NCBI GenBank assembly: GCA_903772945.1
Contig: CAICTM010000975.1
Span: 1-40,956, forward strand
Direction: 5' to 3'
DNA length: 40,956 nucleotides
Source: Seminavis robusta
Lineage: Eukaryota > Bacillariophyta > Bacillariophyceae > Naviculales > Naviculaceae
In this document: piece after piece, positions 19,221 through 31,379 of the stretch
Numbering within the stretch: position 1 is the first letter of the stretch
Layout of the letters: the number at the start of each line of letters is the position of its first letter
Translations under genes and position numbers: made by a program
The notes under the pieces: generated by a model
Database searches by the model: none
Seen by the model: the letters and a program-made list of their open reading frames with translations, nothing else
Told to the model about the DNA's origin: nothing

Positions 19221-22200
19221 TCAATCACGCATGTCACCAAGTTCCTCCCTGTTGCTGGAATGAGTGTGGCTGTTTTGGTCGTCTTCAGAGCCAACTGTGA
19301 CAGTATTGTCTGAAAAGTTTGCAGTTTCCATCGTAGGGTTTCGTTCAATCAAGAACGCGCCATGGTCCTCCCCAAATGGACAGTGGGTTTCCTGGTTTCT
19401 GCAGCCTGAAGCCACTGCGATAGCACTCTTAATCTGAATTTCGTGGTCGTCGCTGTCACTTGGTTTCTCGTCGTCAGAACCAACTGTGACAGTGTCGTCG
19501 ACTTCTTCCGAAGAGGTTGCGTTTTCCATTGTACGGTTTTCTCTCAGCAAGGACGAGGTTGAGGCTTCAGATCCCCAACTGGGGGCTTCCTGGATACTGC
19601 AGCATGAAGCCATGGCTGTGCCTTCATTGCCGTGGTGGTTTGCGGTAGTGTCTACCTTGATCAAGGACGAGCTTGAATCAACAGATCCCCAACTGGCGGA
19701 TTCCTGGATACTGCTGCAGGACGAAGGCATCACCGATGACGAAGGCATCACTGCTGAGTCCACAGGATCAACTATACGCTGAACACTGTTAGAGGATTGA
19801 TCCGATAGGTCTCTGGGAGGGCATGGAGCAAGATGATTGGACTCGGACAAAACCAAGCCGTCCGCCCTCTCCGATGAATGATCGTCCGAGTCAGTACCGG
19901 GAGGCCTAGGAACGTGATGTGGCTCCTCCTCGGTTGGATGGTGATGTTCACTTGGATCGCTATCATTGCTTCTTGCAAAGATGGAATCCTCGGAGGCTGA
20001 GTTTGGCTGCAGCAGTAGCTTGCGCGTGGATTGCAATTTGTCCGCGCCTTTGCTTGAGGGAGTGTCATCATCGCCCCAGCTGGGGGAGTGCGGGAGAATT
20101 GCTGGCACCGAAGGCTTGTCATTTGTAGCATCGTCGAGTTCTACCAAGCGGTATGGATTCTTCGCTGCAAGAAGAGCTTTTACGGGAGGGCTACTGCCTG
20201 CGCTGCTGGTGGAGCGTGATCCTGGAAGCAGTGAATGAATGGCATTCACTTTGGTTATGGACTTGCCCAAATTGTGCACTTCGACAGAAACGATGGGGCC
20301 CCATATTGACAAGAGCGCAGGCAGGAGAGCCAATCCAATCAGAAGTCCCAACGATACCATCCCGAGAAAAGCGACAACTGCGGCCAACAGCAAAAAATGA
20401 GAATTTTTGCGTGTCTTTGCGGTCGCACCAAATTTGCCCAAGGCACACTTACAGATTGTCATAAAGATGGAAGTTGTGGACAACGCCATTGGGATGACAC
20501 CCAGCCATGTTGTAAATCCTCCCAACATCATAGATGCACCCATTGTCTCGAGGGTTTCTCTGACCTTTTCGTCTCGCGTTCGTCCTTTGGTTTCATAGTA
20601 GCGGAGCAGTATATGCATCTGTTTCGCGTGGGGGAAATTGCTGGTGAGCTCAACATTGAAGACAAGCATGCCTGTGTTTGTAGCTTCGCGGCGCACAGAT
20701 GCAACGCACCAGGAAATCGACAAGCAAACCAATGGAGATTACAATGGTGACATAGGTGACAGCATTGATGTCAATTCCACAAAACTGCATTACTCCCAAA
20801 AGGTCAAAGTACAGCATGATAATCAAAGGGCCCACAAACAATGTCGCAGTCCAGTGGGGTATGATGATGAAGCCGATGCCACACACTGCTACAACACCTG
20901 GAGAAGTCAATAAGGAAGGAATGCGTCAGTAGCCGTGCAGCAGGGCACAGCAACAGCAGTGAAGTGAAACGAAGAAACTTGCCTGATATGGTTGTAAAAA
21001 TGAGCTCGTCCACGGCCACAGCGTACAGTTCCCTAACAACAAAGCCGAAGACAAAGCCGAAGATCAGCGGCCGTGAAACTTGGTGAGCCAAGCCTTTCCT
21101 GCCTTTCTGCGCACTTGGCACCTTTGCCGTAACTTACCAGTACGTATAGAACGTGTCAAACGTGAAAAAAGCCCATTCAGCCTGGTTCTCGGGAAGCTGG
21201 TTTATGGGTTGGGACTCAGAAATTGCTCTCTGCGCAAACAACAAATTGACTTGCCCTTGGACGTCATCCAAGTCAAATTCCCGAAGGTACATGTAGCATC
21301 GTGATGCAACGATTTCACCGTTGTCATTAAAGACAATATCCTCGGCATAGAGGTCGCGAAGAACCGGAATATCCAGGACAAGACCCAACTTCTCTTCAAA
21401 CGTCTTGTTTCCGTGATGCAGTGTGTGTATCAATAGATCCGCTTGGGCCTTTTGATCCTCTGGCAACTTCGACAGGTCAACATCTGTAATATCACCAGTC
21501 AGAAATGGCTGCATGTCCACGAACCAACAGAAATCGGGATCTTGATTGATCTGGGGCATTGCAGATAGCTCAAAGACGTAATCCCTCATCTGCTGTTGTA
21601 TTTTGGGGTCAGATTGGTCAACTCCCCGAAAGTAAACCTCAAATGTAAGCACCAAGGCCGCATACTCATACACTTGATGGATGTACGCATTGAGAAGGAT
21701 AACATTAGTCGTTCTGTAGGTGGGTAAAAAGAAACACAATGAAAGCACTCGAAGGTACAATTTTCAGCCGGAACTTACGCTTGTCAAAGAAGCCCTGTGT
21801 GAAGCTGTCGTCTGGCACATAGTCTTGCGGATCAAACTTTTGCCTCAACTGGGTCGTGCTGTAGACGCACACCAGCATTAAAACCGTGCAGAAGATGATC
21901 ACCGAATTCCTCACAGGAGGCTTCAGCAACGTTCTTGCATACCAGGCCATGAATCGTTCTATGAACACCCTCTTAGATTTTCCGTTGTTGCTAGCTGACT
22001 TGTCTTCGTGTTTGCAGTGACTGTCGTCGCTGTCGTCGTCATCGTTGGGTGGGACCCGCCGCCCAAACCACCCTTTCACAGTGTTGTACATCGGCACGAC
22101 TATCGCCGAGCAAGATCGTCGTGATCCTTGTTGTATTGAAGGGGCCTGCTCCTGTTGCTCCTGATGCTCTTGTCGCACCATCGCCTTTGCTTGGGCAAGG

Positions 22201-24353
22201 ACCACCCTTCGTTCGTCCAACGTAAGTCTATTGGTTGAAGTCGAACAACACGTTAGTTAGTAAGACGTAGTGTGGCAGGCAGAATCAATCATCGCGTTCG
22301 TGCTGTCAATCAATACTCACAGTGCAACAAAGTACGTCACTTGGTACAAGGAGTCGAACACGATCGTGACACTTGCATCTTTCGAGAGTCGCCGAATCGG
22401 ATTGAAGCAGAGTGAGAGGAAATGGATGGAAAGGATGTCGAAGGACTTCAGACAGAAGCAACTCACAGAGACACAGCCATCGAATTCCTGGAATGGAAGA
22501 GATGATACCCAACATGAAGGCTGTTGTGGTAGTGATTGTCTGTGGATGAATGAGAAGATGGCAGGATCGAGCATCATTTGTCAGAGTATGCTATAGATTC
22601 TTGCTCCTTGCCAATCTTGCCCTCAACTCTGACTCACCGTAAGTGCAATACTCATGCCAACCTGGGTCGAAGCGAGATGCAAAAAGAGTCAATACACAGA
22701 AAGAAAACGAAAAAGTGATGATGACAGTGGAACTGATTCCAGACTGACCTCTTCCAATGTCGAACGAATTCGATTCACCACAACGCTATGGTCCCACAGC
22801 TGCTCGAGGGGACTGACATTGCCTCCTGCTGTGGTTATCTCTAAGTTCATGACTGAGTCGTCGCTGTCGTCGTCGCTGTCGCCGGAATTCTGCAACTGCT
22901 TCTTGGTTGCCGACCCTCCCGACGACTGTTCCTTCGCATCAAGGTCAAGTTGTATCTCTTCGCTTAGCCTTCGAAAGTAGGCTCCTGTGATGATGAATGT
23001 GTCATCCAAACCAACACCCAATATGATGAATGGTGCCATCAAGGTGATATTGGTGAAGGGCACCCCCAGGCAAAACATCAACCCAAAGCCACTCATCATA
23101 GACATTCCGATCGTTACTACTGATGCCAAACCAATGGTGGCCCGGGTTGGTGCATTGACCTGCTGCGAGCCGTACTGGTGAAAGATGAAGCAGGTAAATC
23201 CCAGCATCACAAAGAAGATGACGGGGACGAGATAAAAGTCCTTGTAGAGAGCCCTGGCGTACTCTAGTTCGTAGGCATAGCCACAAAAGAACTCGAGCTG
23301 CACGCCGTGGGGGTTCTCTTCCGGTGTCTGCTGTTTCCATTCATTTCGAATCTCATTGAACACATCCAACAACCGTTCCTGGTAGTAGTAGGAGTCATCA
23401 ATTTCAGGCATTCCAATATTGACCACGTAGTTGGGCACATAGGTGAGGTATTCTTGCTTGTGGTGATAGTAGAAAATCTCATTGGCAATGGCGTTGTAGA
23501 CAAACGTCTGATTCACCGACTTGAACTTGCCAAAGAGCGCTTCTTGAAACACGGGCGCACCATCCTGAAAGCGCTTTTGACTCAGTGCTCGCACGACTTC
23601 CTCGTCGGTGTTGATAGCTTCTTCGAACTCGGTCACATTGTGATGCCAAAAGTTGGTGGCGGACCAGATCCAACAGTCCGGCTCATTGTCGATGACATCC
23701 AAGTAATGGGACTGGGCACAGATCTCCTTGTAGCCGGTTCCGTTTCGGTAGGTATCCAAGGCAAAGAAGAGCCGCCGGATTGCGTCTACATTCATCACAT
23801 CTTCTCCATTGGCGTGAATGATAAAGACGAAATCATTGGTATCGGGGAAGTTGCTTTTGGTTCGGATCCAATCCGAATGCAGCTTGGGCCGTGAATGCAT
23901 GGGTGTGAAGATGTCATCATGGCTAAAGACAAGCACAAAGTTGGTGAAGAAGCCAACACTGACGATCCCAAAGGAAAAGAGCGTAATGAGTAGAATGCAC
24001 AGTCTGGGATACTGCGCCGCGTAGGTCCCAAGTCCAACATTAAACTTTCGTATCCCTCGATGAACGATGCCCTCGGTCAGGTGTGTCCAGGACTTGCAGA
24101 CTGGTTCGGGCTTCAGGTTTATCGAGTCACTGGAGGATGTTTCTTTGCAACTGTTGGACGGGTCATGAGACGGCGTCTTCAGAGGTCCTTCTTTGGGATC
24201 AGAAGCTTCGTCGTCTTTTCCCCGCTGCTTTCTCTGCTTAAACAGGGCTTGGACTTTTTCGCTGGTTTGGTCTTTGCTGTGATGTTGTGGTGGCGGTGGC
24301 GGTTGCCGGAGGCTTTCGCCCCTTTGTTGCAGATTGTGTGTCACCTTCATCAT
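19221..24353 (-). CDS. Patched/SSD-type RND membrane protein (gene B)
   Basis: Ten exons, 5' to 3': 24353-22749, 22661-22638, 22539-22467, 22378-22321, 22227-21779, 21672-21138, 21032-20983, 20897-20710, 20618-20453 and 20377-19221. The sum is 4305 nt, giving 1434 aa. Exon 2 is only 24 nt. The intron at 20982-20898 is GC-AG; the rest are GT-AG. The protein follows the plan of gene A: a proline/charged N-terminus, a WTHLTE helix, TM1 (about 117-141), loop 1 with DCWIWSATNFWHHN and LEFFCGYAYELEYARA, and TM2-6 with GVGLDDTFIITGAYFRR (446-462). Loop 2 has VYFRGVDQSDP and LRDLYAEDIV; the TM8-12 block has IGLLVDFLMH, Asp992. A tail of about 350 residues is Ser/Asp/Glu rich with imperfect repeats (SIQE..SWGS, TVTVGS(D/E)). 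Exon 6 is joined at 21672 because only that AG restores frame and paralogue spacing. Its 5' end faces gene C. Substrate unknown. Confidence 0.9.
20898..20982 (-). other. GC-AG intron in gene B
   Basis: The exon ends ATATCAG and the intron begins GCAAGT, the usual consensus for the rare GC donor. It ends CTCCAG before GTGTTGTAGC. Gene A has a GT donor at the same site, and the protein alignment (ISG, GVVAV) requires this join. Length 85 nt. Confidence 0.85.
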
Positions 24354-25531
24354 GGCAATCTTCGTTCGTTTGTTGCTACCTGGTACTAGCCAGTATCTAT
24401 ATCTTTGTAGTCAGTCTTAGGTGGAGCGGAGGTACGTGAATGTGTTTTGTGAGTTTTGTTTTCGAGCGAAATCGAGGTTCGGGGTTGCCAAAGGGGTCTT
24501 GGCAAGCTATTAATAGTGAACAGGAGCAGCTCGTCGGACTGGTGCGGACGTTGCTTCTTCTTGCCACTATCACTTCGAAACCGGCCCACGCTGGATATTA
24601 ATATACAGTCTTTCTCGTTCGAGAATGTCGATTTGTGTCTTGGCCTTAAGAACAACAACCAATTCCAGTGCTAGAACGATAGTTGCCACTGATCGCGAAG
24701 CTCTGTTCTCTTGAGTTCTTCCGGGCTAAGATCACCAGCGCCGTTGTTGACTATTGTTGACGCTTCGACCTTTCCAGCTACTCAGCTAGCAATCAGCCCA
24801 ATATCTGTAAGTACAGTTTATACAGAAGACTGGTCACAACCTTTTCTTTCACAGGATAGCCAGAGTCCTGCATTCTAATTTAATGTCATTCAGGCGATCG
24901 ATCCGTGCTTGGCACAACCTGGGCTCGTCGGGAGTGACCAAAAACATTGGTGAAGCACATGCTTCGCACGAGCGCAACAGGACGGAACCAGGTCCACTCG
25001 CGCAAATTTCCCATGTGCTTAGGGTTCGAGATTTATTACCTCGATGCCACAACGAAAACAAACATGGAATGTGATCCGCTGAGCATCGACCTGCGCCTCA
25101 TTTTTTCCTGCGATCAGGCCACACCCGGCATAAACTCTGCGGGAGTCAAACGCACAGAACTTCCAAAAATCCGCCAATGTTGTACAAGCATGGGCTAGCT
25201 ACCTCCGGCGACAACCATGGGCCCGCCAGGAAACCACCAACTTTTGGTCGAGCCCGAAAAGCCAACAAAATATCGAACCGAGTTCTCCACAGGACTGACC
25301 GAGATAGGGTAGGCTGGTGAACAAAGATATTCCGCCAGGCCGCCTGAAATAAGAGTCGTTAAGCAATCGTTCGTAATTGTCGGTTCCATCGGCCGTCATT
25401 GGATCCAATGCTGTTACCAGAGCCATTGTTTTGTCTCGGTCTTTGATTGAGCTTGGCTGTATCAGATAGATTCCATTCCATTCTCATCGTGTGCAGCCGA
25501 TATTCTCGTAGCAGCACAATAGCAGATTACC
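24354..25531. promoter_or_regulatory. Shared upstream region of divergent genes B and C
   Basis: 1178 bp separate the start codons of two head-to-head paralogues, so both promoters and 5' UTRs must lie here. No strong core element is visible. A 75-codon minus-strand frame at 25199-25426 has no recognised domain and is not called. Confidence 0.5.
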
Positions 25532-28500
25532 ATGACAGAACAACGACGCACAACGCCAGGAATCGACCCCGGCGGCAAGAACGCCAAAGTTGGTCTAGGA
25601 GACGACAATAGTAGCTACACCTCCTGCGATTCCTCCGAATCCTCTCCCGCACCTCCATCTTCCAGTGCTGCCGTGGCATGCTTGGTTTGCACAGGAGTTC
25701 ACCAACCCAATCGTTGTCCCTTACTCAAGATGGACGAGGCCCACCAAGCCAAATTCTTTCAAAGCATTCTTGAACGAACGGCATCTCATCCAGGCGACAG
25801 TCCTGGCATTGATCATGCACAGTCTTGGGCCTATCCCGCAACACATTCCAAAAAGTCTAAATCGCAGGCAAAAGAAGACCCGAGCCAACCCAAGTCTAAA
25901 TCCCACCAGAAAGCTACTGACATGAGTATCTCCAAAGCCCAATCTTGGGCCTACCCAGCCAAGTCTTCAGCAAAGCCAGCAAAGCCAACTGCTTCTCGAT
26001 CCAAGCCTCCAAAAGCGCCACAAGCCAAGCCTCCAAAACCTCCCTTGAAGGCAGCTCCACAGAAGCCTCCAAAAGCACAGGCACAAGAAGAGGCACAGCT
26101 GGAGTCCTCCGCCACCAAGAATCCTCCCAAGGAGGCCAAGGCCTCCAAGAAGACTGCCTCATCTGCAGAGGCTGGCCCCGTTTCCACGTGCCAGTCTTGG
26201 GCCCATCCAGTCAAACCACCTCAAGCCACTCCATCAACAGCAAAGGAGCAAGAAAATCGGAATCAGAAGCCTCGTGCCAAAGAAGATTCCTCGCAAACGG
26301 AAAAGGGCGTCATCGTCAAAGCCCAATCCTGGGCGTATCCAGTCAAGTCAAAAACTGCCGTCGAACCTCAAAAGCAACTGCAGTTGGACACTATTTGCAT
26401 TGCGGATGACGAGGAAAAGCCGATAGCTACGCCAGAACGCCAAAACATTGGACACGAAAGCAGTAGCAGCAGCGAGTCTTCAAGCTTTCAATTCATCTCG
26501 CCTTCATCAGAAACACCTGGAGACGAAAGCAGCCGTACTGGTAGCACTCGACATGAAAACGTTTCAACATCGGGGAGCCACAGGAGTATCATTGTCAGAA
26601 ATGACTCAAATTCTACTAGGTGTTCTCAAGGAAAGCCAGTCAAATCCTTGCATACCATGTTTTCCAAGGAAGACATGGCGTATACACTTGAACTGTTGAA
26701 GCTTGACATCCACTGTGACGATGACAGCACTGTCACTGTTGTCGACGAAGCAAGAGGAACGAAAAGTCATACCAGCAAGGCGGCAAACCTCCCTCCACGA
26801 CCGCCACCAGTTTTCTACCTATGGACGTACTTTACAGAGGAGCTCATTCATGCGAACATGCTCAAGTGTATCGTCGCATTGAGCAAACATGCTTCCCGAA
26901 ACCCGTACCTGTACATCTGCTCCATCATCGCTCTTTCATTTACACTTGCGGGTGTAGGTTTCTTCACGAACTTTAGAATGGAATTTGACCACGAAGTGCT
27001 GTTCACCCCAATGGACAGTCTTCCCAAGGTCCATGGGGACTGGATCTATGAAAAGGCTGGTTTCGAGGATGACAGTGACGTCAACTTGATCATTCACGCA
27101 GACGGCAAGAATATTATGCATATTGATGCAATGAAGAGGACATTTGAGGCGTTGGATACTCTGCGATCCACACCTGGCTATGACCATTTATGCTCAACAT
27201 CTTCCCATCTGAACCTAAAAGGGAAGCCAGATTGCTGGATTTGGAGCACTACCCAGTTTTGGGAGCACAACTATGAAACATTCAAAGAGCAAGTCACCAC
27301 AGATGAACAGCTCGTTGAAAAGATATCACAATCAGCGTTCCCAGATGGTACACCCGTCTACAAGGTAATTGTTTTTCGTTGGCTTGCTTATAAGTTTTGA
27401 ATTTGTTGAGGCAGGAGCTAACCAGAATGTTTTACTTTCTTCTTCCTATAGGAAGCCTCGTTTGGCAAATTCGAGAGTGTTCCTGCCTGGATGATCGATC
27501 GAAAGGGCAAAAATGTAACATACGATTTGTTGACTTACGTCCCCAACTTCATCGTGAGTGTCGGCCTCCCAGACACCGAGGAAAGCGAGCTGTTTCAAGA
27601 GATTGCATTGGACCGACTCAAAGAGTTGAAGACTAAATGGGAGCTTGAAGACAAGGAGGCCAATCCAGAATCCGTCAAGCTCGAGTTCTTCACCGTCTAT
27701 GCCTATCTGCTCGAATACGAACGTGCCTTGACCAATGACATGCCGCTGGTCCCCTTGACTTTCTACGTTATGCTGCTTTTCACATGCATCGTGTTCCACA
27801 GGCTGGGAATGGGCTCAGGAAAATCTCCAAACGGAATCGAACCCTCTCGGTTCTCGCTCGGAATGCTCTCTACATTCACAATCGGCATGAGTCTGATGAC
27901 AGGTATGAAGCTGAATTTATTGCCGGGTTCGCACCTGCGCTCCGTGTCACTCTAACGCTTGTGTTGCACATTTCCAATTGGATAACAGGATATGGTCTCA
28001 TGTTCTGCATTGGCATCCCATTCACCAACTTGTCGCAAATGGTCCCATTTATTATTCTGGGTGTAGGGTTAGTATCCAAGTTGGCACGAACATTGAGTTG
28101 CTTCCCTCCGAATACATTCCTCACGGCTTTCTTTCCTATTTCACTGCTTGCTTCTCGTCATTTCTATGCAGACTTGATGACACGTTTATCATCACAGGAG
28201 CTTACTTTCGCAAGCTTGCTGAAGAGAACCGACTAGAATCACCTGTTGGCGGCGAAGAAGACAGAGACGAAAACGAAATCATCACCGCGCGCATCGAGGA
28301 AACCATGGAAGAGGTCAGTCAAGAGTTTGTTGTGCTGCGCTCAAGGATTGCTTGCTCGTACTCTGTACTTACGAAACTTTTGTGCTGTGCAGGTCGGTCT
28401 AAGCATTGCTCTCACCACGACAACTACGACGTTTGCTTTCTGTTTGGGCTGTATGTCCACAATTCCTGGTATCCAATGGGTCTGCCTCTGTACGTATTGC

Positions 28501-30785
28501 CTGTACGTTGATTAGATTGGCTGGAAGTTTCAATCAAGCTCAACCGATTCCTTGTTGTATTTTTTATCCAGATGCCAGTGCCACAATCTTTGCCGACTTC
28601 ATCTATCAGATTACTCTCTTTGTCGCTTTGTGAGTCAGATTTACTTGTTGAAAGTAACACGTCGTGGGTCGTTGCAAACCTGGTCGCTGACATAATCTAT
28701 TGCACACATTTGACGTTGCTTATAGCCTGACGCTTGATGAACGGAGGATGATCCGAGCACGGAAGAACCAGGTCGGACGTGACTATCTTTACCTCGGCAA
28801 TGTGTTTGGCAACATGCGCAGCGCTGCCCCCGACGACAGCAAATCGTACGATGGCAGCATAGTTTTCGACGATGACAGCAAGGAAGACGACAAGAGCTTG
28901 AAGAAGGAGACGGAGAATGACGCCGATGAACCATTGTTCACACAGAGAATCATGCGGTGGTACGCCGACCAACTCCTCCGACCCAGGGTGAAAGTAGCCG
29001 TCCTGGTAGTGTTTTCGGCATTGTTTGCCTTTTGTGTGTGGAGAACAACTCTACTGAAGCAAGCCTTCAACGTCGAAGACTATGTACCGGAAGACTCCTA
29101 CACAAAGACGTTCTTTTCTTCGCGTAAGTTGCTCCAAATCGTTGTAGCGCACTCCATCTGAAGAATCATCCTAACAGTTCTCTCTGGTTCGTAGTCTCCA
29201 ACTATTCCAGCTTGAAGCTCCCGTTGACTGTCTATTTCCGCAACGTGAATCAATCTGACCCCATCATCCAAGACCAAATGCGAGAATACATTGCTGCCTT
29301 GTCGGATCTGCCTCAAGTTCGACAGCCCCCAGATTTCTGCTGGGTCCGCGATCTGCACGCTTACATGACAGGAGAAGCCACCGAGGATATGGACGAAGAC
29401 CAAGCCCGACAGGCCGCAATCATCGCGAGAGCGGTCACTGCAGGGAACAACACATTTTCCGAGCAGCTCGACATTCTGTTGAACATTCCAGTGATTCGCG
29501 ACGTCTACGGCGGCGACATTGTGAGAGACGAACAGGGAAACATTCTGACGTCAAGGTGCTATCTTTTCGTCAGATACATTGACTTGAAAAGCATTCAAGA
29601 ACAAACACAACTTCTCTATGATCAAAGGCAGATCACAGCGCTGTATCAACCCCGACTCGAAGGAGAGGTGGCCAATCGAGGGGAATTCTCCTTCTTCTCG
29701 TTCGATGAACTATTCTACTACTGGGAACTGGTATGTTCTTCTTGCGAATCATCTTGTATTCCAGTTGCCATGCTGCAGTTCGACCCTTACGCTAGGCCTT
29801 ACCATTTCTTGGCTTGTGTGCCTGTGTCTTCAGTATACTGTTTCCGTGGACGAGCTGGTGAGTAGCCGAAGCAAAGCATGCGAGCGATGGCCTGGAAAGG
29901 CATCAAACAATTCACTTATCAAATAAACTCTCCTTGCAATCCTTTCAGATATTCACCACGATCTCCGGAGTGGTGGCAGTCAATGTCATTGGGTTCTTGC
30001 TGATACCTCATTGGACTGCTACGGCCTTTATCTTTCCCATCATCATCATGCTTTACTTCAACCTACTGGGTGAGTGGTAACATGCGTTTCGCTCTTGACC
30101 TGGCACAACGTGGTGAAAACCGCACTCTTGAAAGCGAAACGATTTCTGTCTCATCCTGGATTGCCTCTGTCACACCACAGGAACGTTGCAACTCTTCGGG
30201 GTGTTTATCAACGCAGTAACCTATGTCACGATTGTCATTGCTATCGGTTTGCTAGTCGACTTCCTCATGCACATCCTGCTGCGATACTATGAAGCAACTG
30301 GGACGACGAGGGAAGAAAAGGTCAAAGAAACCCTTGAAACAATGGGGGCCTCCATGCTGATGGGAGGCTTTACGACTTGGCTCGGTGTAATCCCGCTATC
30401 GTTGAGCTCCACGAAGATCTTCTACACAATCGTAAGTGCTGCAACGCATGATTCGGTGTGGCTGCAATAATCTGAGCGAGCGACGACAAGCCACACTGGC
30501 TCTAACATGCTTCTCTTTGCTCTTTGACGTTTCCTTCCATACCAGTTCGTGGCATTCATGGCCATGGTAACCTGGGGTCTACTGATCAGCTTGGTTCTCA
30601 TGCCTGTGATCCTATCCATGTGTGGTCCGATTGTTTGCACGATTGCTCCCCGAGAGCCCCGTTCTCCGAAGCTGGACGCTGGCAAGAAAGCAACGACAAG
30701 AGCCCTGGGCGGCAAACCACAGAGCGAGAAATCCTTGGATGACGACAGCAGCCTAGAGGACGAGGAAGTCGCCACCAAAGCATGA
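25532..30785 (+). CDS. Patched/SSD-type RND protein with zinc-knuckle and SWAYP repeats (gene C)
   Basis: Twelve exons: 25532-27364, 27452-27902, 27989-28067, 28172-28313, 28393-28489, 28572-28629, 28726-29123, 29195-29730, 29834-29857, 29949-30069, 30181-30431 and 30546-30785. The sum is 4230 nt, giving 1409 aa. Exon 9 is 24 nt. Introns are 71-114 nt, GT-AG. The N-terminus (about 430 residues) is unlike its paralogues. It has a CX2CX3HX4C motif (Cys50, Cys53, His57, Cys62), then a Lys/Pro/Ala-rich region with four (A/C)QSWA(Y/H)P repeats at 96, 136, 220 and 264, then a Ser-rich acidic part. The membrane core follows: a WTYFTE helix, TM1 (about 457-480), loop 1 with DCWIWSTTQFWEHN, GVGLDDTFIITGAYFRK (Asp790, Asp791), loop 2 with VYFRNVNQSDP and IRDVYGGDIV, and IGLLVDFLMH (Asp1273). 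The C-terminus is short and charged. It is probably a lipid or sterol transporter or sensor whose N-terminus binds partners on the cytosolic side; that role is inference. Confidence 0.92.
25679..25717 (+). other. CCHC zinc-knuckle-like motif in gene C
   Basis: CLVCTGVHQPNRC fits CX2CX3HX4C and is followed by PLL and a helical segment. This spacing is seen in retroelement gag-type knuckles. Metal binding is inferred from the motif alone. Confidence 0.6.
25817..26341 (+). repeat. Four AQSWAYP-type coding repeats in gene C
   Basis: The copies are at 25817-25837, 25937-25957, 26189-26209 and 26321-26341. They encode AQSWAYP, AQSWAYP, CQSWAHP and AQSWAYP, each followed by a short linker and Lys. 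Spacing is 40, 84 and 44 residues, so one copy of a roughly 42-residue unit may have been lost in the middle. The codons differ synonymously among copies. Confidence 0.9.
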
Positions 30786-31379
30786 AAACGATGAAGCCTT
30801 GCTCGGCAAAAACGCATGAAGCCACTATCATAGCCACTAGAACGCTCCGGCGGCTACCGTACTAGACTGCAACCAACCCCCCAGCTATTCAACTCGACTG
30901 GACAGTCTACCGTAGTTCACATTTGTACATAATCCATTACTTATCCCTCTCGCCAACAATCCAGGCTTATGATCAGCAACAATGATAAGCAGTGGATGCT
31001 TTCCGGTCACACTTGCTTACTCCAATCATTGGAACGAGATCCAACACATCCCTAATTCCAATTGGATCATAAACAAGTACACGTCAGTCCAGAGCGAGCT
31101 AGCTAGACACATGCTACCTACTCGCCTTCTACTAGCTAGCTAGTAGTAGACATACCGGTAGCCTTCGAAGTCCTTTTTTTTGTGTGGAATCGAATCGATT
31201 GTTGGGTCCCCTCTACGGGATTGGCTAGCTCTAGGTTCCGTACCGTACTAGCACCGTACACCGTTGGTACCGATCCTGGATACGACTGTAGCTCAAGATT
31301 TCGATTGAATGATCATTCGGGCCTGGAAGAAGACCAGTCATGGGTCATGGATGTTGCCAAATGAGAATTCAAGATAAAA

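Noticed and set aside
25015..25040. GGGTTCGAGA resembling a tRNA B box
   Set aside because: No A box or cloverleaf could be fitted around it.
25199..25426. Minus-strand 75-codon frame upstream of gene C
   Set aside because: It begins with ATG and looks tidy for about 40 residues, but no family, splice partner or conservation can be shown.
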